This document shows positions 1 to 6,872 of a DNA stretch of 14,689 nucleotides, in pieces; position 1 is the stretch's first letter; each line of letters begins with the position of its first letter. Position numbers and translations under genes: made by a program. This DNA is from CAZTBB01 sp964611755 (GTDB taxonomy: Bacteria > Pseudomonadota > Alphaproteobacteria > Micavibrionales > Micavibrionaceae), in assembly GCA_964611755.1 (NCBI GenBank), contig CAZTBB010000047.1, forward strand, positions 1-14,689, read 5' to 3'. Below the pieces are notes generated by a model. It ran no database searches, was not told the origin of the DNA, and worked only from the letters and a program-made list of their open reading frames with translations.

Positions 1-1241
1 GTCAGAGCAGCAAAATTTCCATCTTCGCGGATAACAAACAACAAGCGCCTCTTCTGATCATAATCCATGGCCAGAGGTGTTTCGATGACATGGCGTGAAA
101 GAAGTGCCAAGTCGGTTGATTTATACGCTTGCTCAACATCCGTATAAATAAACTCCTGTATCTCCAGCTTGTTGCGCGCAACAAACAGTGTCGCTCCATC
201 CACAATCACAGGCGGAATATGACGGTCAATCACAGATCCAATGCGGGTTTGCCGTAAAATCTGAACAGATGTCGGGGTAAGAGGATCACCTGTGACCATC
301 CATTCCGCACCTGATGTAAAGACCTGCAAATGACGCGCAGAAAAAACCCCGCGTATGGCGTTCACCTGATCCGATAGAATGGCAAATTCAATTGCCTCAT
401 CATCCAGACCCGTGCCAAGATCAAAATTGAACAAATCTCCTGATTTTGAAAACCATAACCTGTTGGGCAAATCACGAGATCCACCAATGACCAAACGGTC
501 CTGATGAAAGGCGACTGTAACGGGATATCCCCTGGCCGGACTAAAAGCCTGCTCTGACCAATCAATAGTGGCAGAGCTGCTGTCCAGCGTCCCCTGCACG
601 GAAGCTGTTACAACGCTCGGCGAATCATAATCGGTAATAATGACTTCTTTCTCACCAATGCGCAGGCGTGTATTTTCGTGATCAATTGTAAACACATCTT
701 CCGACGCACTCAGAGTAATTGTCCCACTTGTCGCGCTTGGTGTAATCGTAACTTCGGCATCGGCAAATTTGTAATAGGGCTGAAAAACAAGATCATTATC
801 ACTAAAAAAATTCCAATCACTCAACTGCCACAGCCCTGCAGAATCACGTGTAAGACGCTTGGGCGGAATTTCAGGATGTGTGATCAATAATGTATCGGCG
901 CTTTGCGTCCATGCTATCTGTTTAATCTGTGCCTCTGTCCAGGGGGCTGATAGCGTTGCCTCCAACAATCCACCAACATAAATGCTGATGCTGAGATCTG
1001 TTAAGACAAGCAAATATGTCTGCTCCGTATTAAACTCAAAGGCAATAAGGCGGCCATCACCACCGAGAGTGTCTATAAAACCAAAGCCGGAGCGTCTGAC
1101 TACGCCGCCCGTCGGATTAATAAACACATTTTGTAACTTGATGGCTCCATTCGCATAAGCACGCAAATCACCCCGGCCAAGTAAATCTTTCGACACCTCG
1201 CCGGCCGTAAAATTTGTTTTTATTTCGCGTATTCGTGTCAT
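1..1241 (-). CDS. T7 gp12-like tail nozzle (tail tubular protein B), 3' end outside window
   Basis: This reading frame stays open for 413 codons from the ATG at 1241 to the left edge, so the C-terminus is missing. The N-terminus carries the pattern typical of podoviral nozzle-like proteins: NFTAGEVSKDLLGRGDLRAY followed by a QNVFINPTGGVVRRSGFGF stretch. Later segments such as AFHQDRLVIGG and LPNRLWFSKSGDLFNFD also fit this family. In T7-type virions the protein forms the distal tail tube through which DNA leaves. An AGGGAG ribosome site sits just before the ATG. The gene follows the gp11-like gene by 19 bases, matching the T7 order 11-12. The family call rests on recognised motifs and gene order, not on a database search. 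T7 gp12 is about 790 aa, so roughly half may be visible here. Confidence 0.8.
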   Translation of the reverse strand, partial: MTRIREIKTNFTAGEVSKDLLGRGDLRAYANGAIKLQNVFINPTGGVVRRSGFGFIDTLGGDGRLIAFEFNTEQTYLLVLTDLSISIYVGGLLEATLSAPWTEAQIKQIAWTQSADTLLITHPEIPPKRLTRDSAGLWQLSDWNFFSDNDLVFQPYYKFADAEVTITPSATSGTITLSASEDVFTIDHENTRLRIGEKEVIITDYDSPSVVTASVQGTLDSSSATIDWSEQAFSPARGYPVTVAFHQDRLVIGGSRDLPNRLWFSKSGDLFNFDLGTGLDDEAIEFAILSDQVNAIRGVFSARHLQVFTSGAEWMVTGDPLTPTSVQILRQTRIGSVIDRHIPPVIVDGATLFVARNKLEIQEFIYTDVEQAYKSTDLALLSRHVIETPLAMDYDQKRRLLFVIREDGNFAAL

Positions 1242-1260
1242 TTTTTATCTCCCTATACGC

Positions 1261-1830
1261 TTATCCACGCACATCAATCAGCGTAAAATCTTCAATCCGT
1301 CCCGGTGTATCCTGCTGCGCATCAATTTGTCGCGCGCGCTCAAATTCTTTTTCCGATAGTCTGTAAAGCGTTTCAGCGCGGCTTGTACTTTCAGTAATCG
1401 GGATTGTAAATTCTGCAGCCAGGCGCGATATCAGCGCCTGATCAAAATAGGCTGGAAATTCTTCTTCTGTTGGGCGGAAGATATAGGTCAAGACAATATC
1501 TTCGGCATCTGTATGCAATTGGCCTTTTGATAGGCGATACGAAACGCCTCGTCCACGTTGCCCACTTCCGGCCGATAATCCGCGTAAAAAATCATTTGGC
1601 AACTGGTAGGCATAAGCAAAATCAGCGATTGGATTTGTCGCTAATTTATTCAGGGATAATTGTGCTGTGGCGAATCCCCATGCATAAGATGAAAGCAGCG
1701 CATCACGCACCGGGCCAAACAACGCCCCTGCTATTTCGGATTGTGCCGTCCCGTCTGAAAACGATGTGATGGGCGCTGCCCCGATGCGGATAAGGGCTCT
1801 GCTGCACAGAGCAATATCATTTAAGGCCAT
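1261..1830 (-). CDS. T7 gp11-like tail tubular protein A (head-to-tail adaptor)
   Basis: A 189-aa protein beginning MALNDIALCSRALIRIGA, with the segments FSDGTAQSEIAGALFGPVRD and YAWGFATAQLSLNKL. Both are characteristic of gp11-like gatekeeper or adaptor proteins, and the length matches T7 gp11 (196 aa). The protein would form the ring between portal and nozzle. I place the start at the ATG at 1830: AAGGAG lies 8 bases upstream. The in-frame TTG at 1836 would sit only 2 bases from that site. It lies between the capsid block and the gp12-like gene, as in T7. An attenuator-like structure just upstream may set its expression. Confidence 0.85.
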   Translation of the reverse strand: MALNDIALCSRALIRIGAAPITSFSDGTAQSEIAGALFGPVRDALLSSYAWGFATAQLSLNKLATNPIADFAYAYQLPNDFLRGLSAGSGQRGRGVSYRLSKGQLHTDAEDIVLTYIFRPTEEEFPAYFDQALISRLAAEFTIPITESTSRAETLYRLSEKEFERARQIDAQQDTPGRIEDFTLIDVRG

Positions 1831-1886
1831 GGCCAAATCTCCTTGTAAAAAAATTCAAAGTAAAAAAAATCAAAAACCCCCCTTAT

Positions 1887-1958
1887 AAAAAAATGCGGGC
1901 CTGCAAAAATGTCCCAATTTAGGGGAGAGAGAAGACATTTATAAAAGCGCAGGCCCGC
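1887..1958 (-). terminator. Terminator-like hairpin between capsid block and tail genes
   Basis: The perfect 10-bp inverted repeat GCGGGCCTGC (1895-1904) and GCAGGCCCGC (1949-1958) is followed, reading leftwards, by A and then seven Ts (1893-1887). The 44-base loop holds a second 7-bp pairing, AAATGTC (1907-1913) with GACATTT (1934-1940). A GC stem plus U tract fits a rho-independent terminator acting on leftward transcription after the capsid and 81-aa genes. T7 has its major terminator at the same place, between genes 10 and 11. The long loop is unusual and lowers certainty. Confidence 0.6.
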
Positions 1959-2021
1959 CTATCGATACCCGCACAGATTTTCTTTGCGGCGAGGCGGGCT
2001 CTAGCCGTTATTCAAAGAAAA
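1949..2021 (-). promoter_or_regulatory. Possible antiterminator and upstream hairpin of an attenuator
   Basis: The 5' arm of the terminator stem can pair instead with an upstream segment: GCCCGCCT (1953-1960, plus strand) is the exact complement of AGGCGGGC (1992-1999). The same upstream segment lies in the loop of another hairpin, with 9-bp stem TTTTCTTTG (1978-1986) and CAAAGAAAA (2013-2021) and a nested CGGC/GCCG pairing. The pairings are seen directly. The inference is a three-way switch: upstream hairpin plus terminator, or antiterminator and readthrough. No ligand, leader peptide or binding protein is evident. Confidence 0.4.
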
Positions 2022-2083
2022 GCAGCTATGTCATCGTGCAACATAGGGGATGTTTAGAAAGGGTGTAACGCAGAGATACCCTA

Positions 2084-2329
2084 TTAAGAGTAGAGCGTTA
2101 CACTGACGCTGCTGCCGTTATTGGCTGTTACAACATAAAATTGTGTAGCCGCGGCGACGGTGCCATCAGTATCGACATTCGCAATAATCAAGTCATTGAC
2201 GCGCAACATGTCAGCGGCCTTATCAAAATAGCCGGCCGTTGTTACGTCATCATCTATTGTTGTGTAATGCCAAAGTGTAAAATTATTGGCATAGGCTAGA
2301 ACGGATAAATCCGAAGCTTTAAAAGACAT
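2084..2329 (-). CDS. Small phage protein of unknown function, 81 aa, downstream of capsid
   Basis: The protein starts MSFKASDLSVLAYANNFTLW and contains GYFDKAADMLRVNDLIIANV, ending in a Val/Ser-rich beta-like tail. Similar short proteins with an FTLWHY core and a GYF..A...L..ND.I segment occur next to capsid genes in several phage groups, but I know no assigned function. An accessory virion role, for example capsid decoration, would fit the position and is only inference. It has a good start: AAGGA about 9 bases before the ATG. It follows the capsid gene by 47 bases and precedes the attenuator-like segment, so it should share the capsid transcript. No signal peptide, membrane segment or cysteine is seen. 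Confidence 0.75.
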   Translation of the reverse strand: MSFKASDLSVLAYANNFTLWHYTTIDDDVTTAGYFDKAADMLRVNDLIIANVDTDGTVAAATQFYVVTANNGSSVSVTLYS

Positions 2330-2376
2330 TATAATGTTCCTTTCAAATTATAATTTGCTGAGAAATATGTGTTGAT

Positions 2377-3213
2377 TTAGGCGTCTGGTGTTTCATCACA
2401 ATTGATGACTACAATACCGTCCTCATCAATCAAGCCAGTGCCCTGACTCATCATGTTGTTCACAAAATGAGAGGCACGGTCGCCATGCCATGTAATATCT
2501 GTTTGCACATCACTGGCCGAGGCATGACCAACAGCTGTTTTATGAAAGAAAAAGCAAGAGCGGATGTCATCACCATCAATGGGCAATCCGGAATGTGGAA
2601 CCCATAATGTGCCGAGCCACATTTTAGCCTGTGTCAGATTGGCGTATGGCAGAGCATCCTGACCGATATAATCGGCATTTACAAATTCTTCGATTTGCAA
2701 AAGTTCACTCCATTGCTTCCAGCCAATCACCGCAAAACGCTGGCCATCATCCGGGATATCATTCGACCCAAATGTTTCAAAGGCCTCTAGCACTTTTGCT
2801 TTGGTCAAACCAATATTGGCATCGGCAATGACATTCGTGGATGCACCGGCCAGAGCATCAATGATCATCTCGTCTGTTTTTCGGCCCAGAGCATGCGCAC
2901 CGGCATTCGCGATCACCTGGCNNNNNNNNNNATTTGTTTTGAGCTCATCCAGGCGGTCAACCCAGTCACCTGCGTAGTAATCTTGCAATGTAACTTCAAT
3001 GTTGGAATGTGCCAAATTCATGACCGGCACCATCCCGTGTGTAGATTTAGTGGAGGCCGTTCCTTTGCCTACTTTCTGAAAGACGGCGCTTGCACCATTA
3101 ACATTGCTAATTGTGCGCACTGTATTTCTGAGCTTAGAGCCCTGGCGTTGATACGCCTCGTGGACCTCGCGCTCAAACTGCTTAATAAAAGCCTGATCTA
3201 TAGTCGTCGACAT
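2377..3213 (-). CDS. Major capsid protein, interrupted by a 10-N assembly gap
   Basis: A protein of about 278 aa starting MSTTIDQAFIKQFEREVHEA, followed by KVGKGTAST, a YYAGDWVDRLDELKTN segment and GAHALGRKTDEMIIDAL. I recognise this as a common capsid protein family of podoviral and related prophages, of HK97-like fold, which builds the icosahedral shell. It lies downstream of scaffold and portal, in T7 order. Ten Ns (2922-2931) replace about three and a half codons between LKTN and QVIANAG. The frame is kept across the gap, so the gap length is probably close to true. An AAGGA site precedes the ATG. A strong leftward promoter about 190 bases upstream (-35 at 3431) suggests separate high expression, useful for the most abundant virion protein. 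Confidence 0.88.
   Translation of the reverse strand: MSTTIDQAFIKQFEREVHEAYQRQGSKLRNTVRTISNVNGASAVFQKVGKGTASTKSTHGMVPVMNLAHSNIEVTLQDYYAGDWVDRLDELKTNXXXXQVIANAGAHALGRKTDEMIIDALAGASTNVIADANIGLTKAKVLEAFETFGSNDIPDDGQRFAVIGWKQWSELLQIEEFVNADYIGQDALPYANLTQAKMWLGTLWVPHSGLPIDGDDIRSCFFFHKTAVGHASASDVQTDITWHGDRASHFVNNMMSQGTGLIDEDGIVVINCDETPDA
2922..2931. other. Run of 10 Ns (assembly gap) inside the capsid gene
   Basis: Ten undetermined bases interrupt an otherwise intact capsid frame. The flanking codons stay in phase, and the last partial codon is NGC, followed by CAG. Confidence 0.99.
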
Positions 3214-3402
3214 ATTATTTTTCCTTTTTGTCTGAATGGATTGAAAAATGCCGGATTTAATCCAAAGGTTATCGCCCGTAACAAGCTTAAAACCTTGTTT
3301 TGGGGTTGGCCGTTTCTATGATGTCCGGAGTAAAAAAGCAGGAAAGGCGATCATTTCGTTCTCTTCCCAGGATAAAAACGCAATTGTGGCGTTGTTAAGC
3401 TT
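3214..3402. other. Gene-free leader of the capsid gene (part of a 334-base gap)
   Basis: Bases 3214-3547 contain no convincing gene. This part would be the 5' leader of the capsid mRNA. It holds an AAGGA ribosome site beside the capsid ATG, a short inverted repeat AACAAG/CTTGTT near 3280-3300, and a weak hairpin AACGC (3377-3381) / GCGTT (3389-3393) that falls a few bases after the predicted transcription start. The rest of the gap carries the two divergent promoters listed separately. Confidence 0.5.
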
Positions 3403-3431
3403 ATATTAGGAATAAAAACCTAAGATGTCAA
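3403..3431 (-). promoter_or_regulatory. Sigma70-type promoter reading leftwards into the capsid gene
   Basis: Reading leftwards, a perfect -35 TTGACA (3431-3426) is followed by a 17-base spacer and a -10 TAATAT (3408-3403, 4 of 6). Transcription would start near 3396, about 183 bases before the capsid ATG. This would restore capsid and tail transcription beyond the terminator and reversed PilZ gene. It is a prediction from consensus only. Confidence 0.6.
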
Positions 3432-3491
3432 TCAAAAAATGAAGAAATTTAGCAAAAAACATCACCATAGTATTTTTTCGTAAAATGAAAT

Positions 3492-3520
3492 TTGAATTTT
3501 CCAGAGAAAACCTCTATATT
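3492..3520 (+). promoter_or_regulatory. Sigma70-type promoter of the PilZ gene
   Basis: TTGAAT (3492-3497), 17 bases, then TATATT (3515-3520, 5 of 6). Transcription would start near 3527, giving a short leader with an AAGGA ribosome site before the ATG at 3548. It is divergent from the capsid promoter, with the two -35 boxes about 60 bases apart. Confidence 0.6.
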
Positions 3521-3547
3521 TCATTCATAATAATAAGGATGACAAAA

Positions 3548-3937
3548 ATGTTTTCACAATTAATGACTGCGTTGAAGGGGAATTCAGCGAATAATCAACC
3601 ACTTGCAAGACGTCGTTTTACGCGACGCCATGTCGATCAATGCATGAGTGTGATCAACGGAAAAGCTTACCCAGTCAAGGATTGGAGCCTGGGCGGGTTA
3701 CAGGTTATTGCCGATGAACGTGACTTTGCCTTAGGCCAACAAGCCGATGTCACAATGAAATTTCGCCTGCGTAATGACATTATGGACATCCCTCATGAAG
3801 CCTATGTTGTTCGCAAATCAAACGGTAAAGTTGCTTTTGAATTTGCGCCCTTAACACGCAAAATCAGAAATTCTTTCCAGACTGTTGTGGATGATTACGT
3901 ATCCAGACAATTTGCCGAATCTCAAGAGCAATTCTAA
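3548..3937 (+). CDS. PilZ-domain c-di-GMP receptor, moron-like gene inside the phage module
   Basis: A 129-aa single-domain PilZ protein. Both c-di-GMP contact motifs are intact: an RxxxR motif in RRRFTRR (residues 21-27) and DWSLGG (45-50), which matches D/N-x-S-x-x-G. The remainder is beta-rich, as expected for a PilZ barrel, and ends in a short helical tail. I start at the ATG at 3548, with AGGA 8 bases upstream. The ATGs at 3485 and 3539 lack a well-placed ribosome site. It probably binds the second messenger c-di-GMP in the cytoplasm; the partner or output cannot be told. It lies in reverse orientation between the scaffold and capsid genes, with its own promoter and terminator. That is the classic layout of a moron, a gene expressed from a prophage independently of lytic functions. 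Confidence 0.88.
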   Translation: MFSQLMTALKGNSANNQPLARRRFTRRHVDQCMSVINGKAYPVKDWSLGGLQVIADERDFALGQQADVTMKFRLRNDIMDIPHEAYVVRKSNGKVAFEFAPLTRKIRNSFQTVVDDYVSRQFAESQEQF

Positions 3938-3957
3938 TAAGCACTGGCCTCATACAA

Positions 3958-3990
3958 AAAGCCCCTTTCCTAGATAAGAAAAGGGGCTTT
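3958..3990. terminator. Bidirectional terminator between the PilZ and scaffold genes
   Basis: A perfect 11-bp stem AAAGCCCCTTT (3958-3968) / AAAGGGGCTTT (3980-3990) with an 11-base loop. Rightwards it is followed by GTTTAC. Leftwards the stem runs into five Ts and GTATG. It can end PilZ transcription from one side and scaffold transcription from the other. Confidence 0.85.
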
Positions 3991-4011
3991 GTTTACATCT
4001 GGTGCCAATAT

Positions 4012-4674
4012 TTAGTTTTGATCACCATAGAGCTTTGAAAATCCATCGGTGACTTTGGCAACAAAAGATGGATCCTTTGTTTTCCAATAACGTGGATCGC
4101 GCATCATGCTGGTGAGGTCATTTTCATTCATAGCTGATGATGAAATACTCTTCTCGCGCTTAAAGCCGCCCGGCTCTTCTGATTTCATCATACGCTCTAA
4201 AGCAAGAACACCATCAAAAGAGCTTGAAAGATTATTCAATACTTCCGGAGGTAAATTATTTTGACCAAAGGCCAGAAGCTGTCTGGATACTTCTTTCCAC
4301 TTTTCTGTGCCGCCAAAATGGTTGATCAATTTCTCGACTTCACGATCAGCCTGAAACTCATTGGCCAATTCAATAATCATCGGCACCATTTTCTCGGCCG
4401 CTAAATTGTAAACCTCCTGAGCCTGCTCATTGGTGAGGCCTTTTTCAAAAAGACGCTGGTTTATTTCATAGTCCGGTTGAAACAATCCGTGCTCACAATC
4501 AATACAGTAATCATCGGCGCTATGTGGTGCGTCATAATTAATGGATGTGCCCTGTGAAAGTTTTTTCTCCAGCTCCTTATAGGATTTGAGCAATGCATCG
4601 ACACGAATTTCGCCGCTCTCCGCATCTTTAAACTTTTCAGGGATATCTGTGGTTAACAAATTATCTGGTGTCAT
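4012..4674 (-). CDS. Capsid assembly scaffolding protein (T7 gp9-like)
   Basis: A 220-aa acidic protein, mostly helix-forming. It has an N-terminal PEKFKD...GEIRVDALLKSYKELEKKL segment, a central QAQEVYNLAAEKMVPMIIEL helix, and a short C-terminal segment with DPRYWKTKDPSFVAKVTDGF. This layout is typical of podoviral scaffold proteins, and the C-terminal end normally contacts the capsid protein. T7 gp9 is about 307 aa, so this is a short form. It would guide procapsid assembly and then leave the head. AAGGAG precedes the ATG. It follows the Bbp19-like gene by 47 bases. The bidirectional terminator just downstream separates it from the capsid gene, which is unusual because scaffold and capsid are normally adjacent and co-transcribed. 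Confidence 0.8.
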   Translation of the reverse strand: MTPDNLLTTDIPEKFKDAESGEIRVDALLKSYKELEKKLSQGTSINYDAPHSADDYCIDCEHGLFQPDYEINQRLFEKGLTNEQAQEVYNLAAEKMVPMIIELANEFQADREVEKLINHFGGTEKWKEVSRQLLAFGQNNLPPEVLNNLSSSFDGVLALERMMKSEEPGGFKREKSISSSAMNENDLTSMMRDPRYWKTKDPSFVAKVTDGFSKLYGDQN

Positions 4675-4721
4675 ATTTTTCTCCTTTATATAAATGATAT
4701 GAACAATATTTGGGGCTGTGC

Positions 4722-5006
4722 TTAGGGGTGACGGCCGCGATCAACAAGCCGCATAATAGACGCCATCAACGCGCGTTGCCCCTCTAGATAGCGCAGCTGC
4801 GCCTCCGAGCTAGATGAACTCAATGCTCTGTGAAAGGTCATGTGTTGAAGATAGGCCAAGGCTTTACGCCCATCATCAGATGAGAATAACCGCGCAAAGC
4901 ATTTTTCAATATCCTTCTTTTCCGCGCGCTCAATAGGCATGCCTTCATAAATCAGAGTGCTCTTATCAAGCGCTGATGCTGATTTTTCTTGTTTATGAAA
5001 CAACAT
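4722..5006 (-). CDS. Small Bbp19-like phage protein, 94 aa
   Basis: A small helical protein with the core CFARLFSSDDGRKALAYLQH and LRYLEGQRALMASIMRLVDR. It resembles the Bbp19-type family found just after the portal gene in many podoviral prophages, whose function is not known to me. I chose the ATG at 5006 because AAGGG lies 10 bases upstream. The frame is open further up to 5075, but those ATGs lie inside the portal gene without a suitable site. With this start it overlaps the portal stop by 14 bases, which suggests coupled translation. It is followed by the scaffold gene. The family assignment comes from memory of the motif and is moderately sure. Confidence 0.7.
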   Translation of the reverse strand: MLFHKQEKSASALDKSTLIYEGMPIERAEKKDIEKCFARLFSSDDGRKALAYLQHMTFHRALSSSSSEAQLRYLEGQRALMASIMRLVDRGRHP

Positions 5007-6567
5007 GAGAATCATTCCCTTCTGATAGATCTGCTGGAGATGGCTCTGGCAAAACATCGTTACGGATAAGATCACTTGGAACCGCCATAGCCTCGCCCAG
5101 AAAACGAGCAGCCTGCCCCAGATTTACAACCTCCGCGGCTTCTCCGCCCATCAACAGAACCGAGTTAATCCAGCTTAATGTGTTTTGGACATTTCTTTGC
5201 CCTTGCGCTCTGGCAAGAGGCGAGCGGTAATCAACGACAACATACCGCCCATCCAACGAAATATTTGGAATTTCACCACGGCGTTTAAGAATAGCAAATG
5301 CGCGCTCAATCAAAGGGGTTAACAACTCTGTTTGTAATCGGCTATAGGTTGCCCCCAAAAGCAATGACATTTGCGCGGAACGCTCGAGCACTTCTGTTGC
5401 CGTCATCTGCGGGCCATTAATTGGCGCAAGCTTATCTTCCAGCAGGGCATGGCGAATGCGTGTTTGCAGACGATCCAATGTAAGCTCGGACACATCAAAA
5501 CGCCCGGGCATGTCCAGAGGTTGAAGCCCTTTTGAATCAATTGCCTTTGGAATTATGCTGCCCGGAACAAGTTCAATATTGGATGGGTTTAAAACCCCAT
5601 CATCATCGGCCTGCCAGATTCCTGTCACGGCGATGGACGCATTCTTCAAAATCAGCTCAACCACTTTATTGGCTGTTTTAATATCCGGCAACGCCTTCAT
5701 GACAGGCGATCGACCATATGTTTCGCCCGGTGATTTCAGCCATCGAAAATTAATCGCAGGAGAGTGCTCATAAGCGCCCTTATCCAACAAAACAGGATCT
5801 TGGCCGATTTCATATAAGATGGCAGCATATTCATACACCAATCCATTGGGCAATAACGCCTCTAGAATGCGAAACCGCATTTGTGTGTCGGCCTCTCCCA
5901 TCCTTTCAATACGGGCGGGAATTTCGGCCAGAGGATAGCGCCCCCTGATCTGCGTCAATGTTAATTCCATTATACGAAATGCGCTGTTCAAATAACCACT
6001 TTCGTCTTCTTCCAGAACGATGTGATTGAGCGGCATTGCCGTGAAGCGGAAAGCCGACATCTCACCCGGTTGATTTTCTTCAAAATACAGGCTAGCTGTA
6101 CCACCGACCACCAAATCCAAATATGATTGATGAATTTCAACTGCAAAATTAGAGCGATCAAAATGCATTTGAATGGTTTTGGCTGCTTTCTCAAGCGCCG
6201 GCGCCAGAGCTTCTGCCTGCTCCGGGCTAAGATCGGGCCCTGGTTTCAAACCAAACCATTGTGACCAGCTCGGGGTTAAATGCCCCATAAGACTGGCGGC
6301 CAGTGATTCAGCAGCATCAGCCGCCGTCGCATCATAAATATGATCGGTTAATTGGCGGCCAGATTGCAGGCCACCATCAAATCCATCACGCTGGGGCAAG
6401 ACATAATGATAGCAATCCCGCCACAAGGACTCCCAATTCTGGCGGCGCGTACGCGCCTCTTCATAGCGTTGAATAATGCCCTCAATGGGCACTGTCAAAC
6501 CCTCTGTATCAGGCTTTTTCATAGCTTTACTAAGCAGCTCTTTATTTTGTGTTTGAGACGCTTTCAT
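4993..6567 (-). CDS. Portal protein (T7 gp8-like head-tail connector)
   Basis: A 524-aa protein, close in length to T7 gp8 (536 aa). The N-terminus has RYEEARTRRQNWESLWRDCY and YVLPQRDGF, then HIYDATAADAAESLAASLMG and SQWFGLKPGPDL, the usual start of podoviral portals. The C-terminal half has RHALLEDKLAP and MTATEVLERSAQM, followed by ERAFAILKRRGEIP, also typical. It would form the dodecameric ring at one vertex through which DNA is packaged and ejected. AGGAG lies 7 bases before the ATG, inside the end of the preceding gene. It starts 2 bases after the proline-rich gene stops and overlaps the Bbp19-like gene, consistent with one tightly packed transcript. Confidence 0.92.
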   Translation of the reverse strand: MKASQTQNKELLSKAMKKPDTEGLTVPIEGIIQRYEEARTRRQNWESLWRDCYHYVLPQRDGFDGGLQSGRQLTDHIYDATAADAAESLAASLMGHLTPSWSQWFGLKPGPDLSPEQAEALAPALEKAAKTIQMHFDRSNFAVEIHQSYLDLVVGGTASLYFEENQPGEMSAFRFTAMPLNHIVLEEDESGYLNSAFRIMELTLTQIRGRYPLAEIPARIERMGEADTQMRFRILEALLPNGLVYEYAAILYEIGQDPVLLDKGAYEHSPAINFRWLKSPGETYGRSPVMKALPDIKTANKVVELILKNASIAVTGIWQADDDGVLNPSNIELVPGSIIPKAIDSKGLQPLDMPGRFDVSELTLDRLQTRIRHALLEDKLAPINGPQMTATEVLERSAQMSLLLGATYSRLQTELLTPLIERAFAILKRRGEIPNISLDGRYVVVDYRSPLARAQGQRNVQNTLSWINSVLLMGGEAAEVVNLGQAARFLGEAMAVPSDLIRNDVLPEPSPADLSEGNDSHVVS

Positions 6568-6569
6568 AT

Positions 6570-6872
6570 TTACTCTCCTAACAATGTTTTTTGTTGGCTC
6601 GATTGGTTTGCCGCGCCTAAAAGGCCTCGAAATGATGTATTTACGGTTCCAAGACGGCCCCGCGACCGGCTTAACAGATTGTCCTCACGTCTTTCTGCTC
6701 TTTTTTGAACCTTTTCGGCCTCTTCAACGGCCGTATCATTCTTGGCAGGCTCAGCTGCCAATGGTTGAGGGGGCTCTGGCCTACTCGCTGGCTGAGGTTG
6801 CACGGGTTGCGGAATATAAACGACTTGGGGCTCAAACTGGGGAACCTTAGGCCGTGAAATTAAACTGCCCAT
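6570..6872 (-). CDS. Proline-rich phage protein of unknown function, 100 aa
   Basis: The N-terminal half is low complexity and rich in Pro and Gln (IPQPVQPQPASRPEPPQPL). A charged helix with EEAEKVQKRAERRED follows, and then the better-defined LLSRSRGRLGTVNTSFRGLL near the C-terminus. The RGR-GT-TSFRGLL ending is a pattern I associate with short proteins encoded just before portal genes in alphaproteobacterial prophages; the role is unknown. The start is well supported by AAGGAG 7 bases upstream. It overlaps the preceding gene by 13 bases and stops 2 bases before the portal ATG. No membrane segment or cysteine is present. A virion-assembly adaptor role would be guesswork. Confidence 0.75.
   Translation of the reverse strand: MGSLISRPKVPQFEPQVVYIPQPVQPQPASRPEPPQPLAAEPAKNDTAVEEAEKVQKRAERREDNLLSRSRGRLGTVNTSFRGLLGAANQSSQQKTLLGE

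Noticed and set aside
1872..1938. A 22-codon frame on the minus strand across the terminator region as an attenuator leader peptide
   Set aside because: There is no ribosome site before its ATG, and the run of Phe codons is just the U tract.
2893..3321. A 142-codon plus-strand frame across the N gap
   Set aside because: It is the antisense shadow of the capsid gene, its protein matches no family, and it has no ribosome site.
3371..3393. AACGC/GCGTT hairpin followed by Ts as a leftward terminator
   Set aside because: The stem is only 5 bp and lies a few bases after the predicted capsid transcription start; too weak to call.
5007..5075. Longer N-terminus for the Bbp19-like protein
   Set aside because: The extra residues are encoded within the portal gene in another frame and lack a spaced ribosome site; 5006 is better placed.
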